Assembly: GCA_033807775.1 (NCBI GenBank)
Contig: CM066321.1
Span: forward strand, 236,212,350 to 236,276,349
DNA: 64,000 nucleotides
Reading direction: 5' to 3'
From: Saussurea involucrata
Taxonomy: Eukaryota > Streptophyta > Magnoliopsida > Asterales > Asteraceae
In this document: in pieces, positions 63,685-64,000 of the stretch
Layout of the letters: every line of letters begins with the position of its first letter
How positions within the stretch are numbered: position 1 is the stretch's first letter
Position numbers and translations under genes: made by a program
Notes under the pieces: generated by a model
What the model was told of the DNA's origin: nothing
Seen by the model: only the letters and a program-made list of their open reading frames with translations
The model's database searches: none

Positions 63685-64000
63685 CTGAAAACTGACAGAG
63701 CTCTGGTGGAGCTCAGTACAGTTTTGCCTCTATTGAGTGACCATTTTCATTTCTATTCAATTATCCCAAGATGTTTCACCTTTACCCAAAGATCATTTAA
63801 AAATTATGTTCTGATGTGAAAGTGATCAAAGAACGAGAACATAACTGACTTAGAAATTTCACAGAGATCTGGTGAGCATCAACAGAGACTCTAGTGAAAT
63901 ATCAGAGTTCTGGCAAGTTGTTGACTTTATCAAAAGGTTTTCATCAGAACAGGTTTTCCCTTCCTCAAAAAGATTTCCTTTAATGTTCAAAAAGCAAAGT

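Larger units (their letters stand above)
58551..64000 (-). mobile_element. SIRE-like copia element B, 3' half (5' half off window)
   Basis: 3' LTR, polypurine tract, envelope-like ORF and internal promoter, all on the minus strand. Pol and gag must lie beyond 64000. It inserted into the D envelope-like ORF after CCGAG (58546-58550). It belongs to the same broad lineage as A but to a different family. Confidence 0.8.

Noticed and set aside
1..64000. Host protein-coding gene hidden between elements
   Set aside because: Every sizeable frame is assigned to a retroelement or is a shadow, and the gaps hold only LTR or decayed interior sequence.

Overview
The window is plant nuclear repeat DNA with no recognisable host gene. 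It is AT-rich and made of LTR retrotransposons inserted into one another, with tRNA-Met primer-binding sites (TGGTATCAGAGC) for the copia and Tekay-like elements and Athila/Tat-type sites for two others. The extra 'envelope-like' reading frames resemble those I associate with SIRE-type copia elements of the daisy family (Asteraceae). A composite such as lettuce, chrysanthemum or Tanacetum is therefore my best guess, but it is only an inference.

Left block (1-25.7 kb): a nearly complete 13.1 kb SIRE-like copia element, here A2 (5202-18258, plus strand), lies in the gag gene of a second copy of the same family, A1 (minus strand, parts 1-5201 and 18259-21547), with a perfect 5-bp target duplication TTTGC. 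A1 itself sits in the LTR of a third SIRE-like element (B', 21548-21753), which sits in a long Tekay-like LTR (F1, 21754-24101). That is four layers of nesting. A2 carries gag, pol and a two-part extra ORF. The extra ORF is preceded by what looks like its own polymerase II promoter and a leader intron, and both are conserved in A1.

Middle block (25.7-42.5 kb): a tandem duplication of about 8.4 kb (25671-34137 and 34138-42450). Each unit holds a Tekay-like LTR (F2) with a 34-bp tandem array, a decayed F2 interior, the 3' end of a SIRE-like element D, and the 3' end of an Athila-like element E. The duplication is younger than every insertion it copies.

Right block (40-64 kb): the complete but decayed Athila-like element E (40158-47598, target duplication GATTG) is inserted in D. 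The envelope-like ORF of D is further split by C, a Tat-type gypsy element (49402-56772) that keeps gag-protease and an antisense intron-containing ORF but no reverse transcriptase, and by B (58551 to beyond the window), a third SIRE-like lineage with LTR, envelope-like ORF and internal promoter.

Two observations stand out. Three different elements (A, B, C) carry an accessory ORF behind a TATA box with upstream ACGT-core (bZIP-type) sites. These same elements are each studded, in LTR and coding DNA alike, with a short family-specific word (CGCTGA in A, CTCTG in B, GTCG in C). All boundaries and counts were read by eye.
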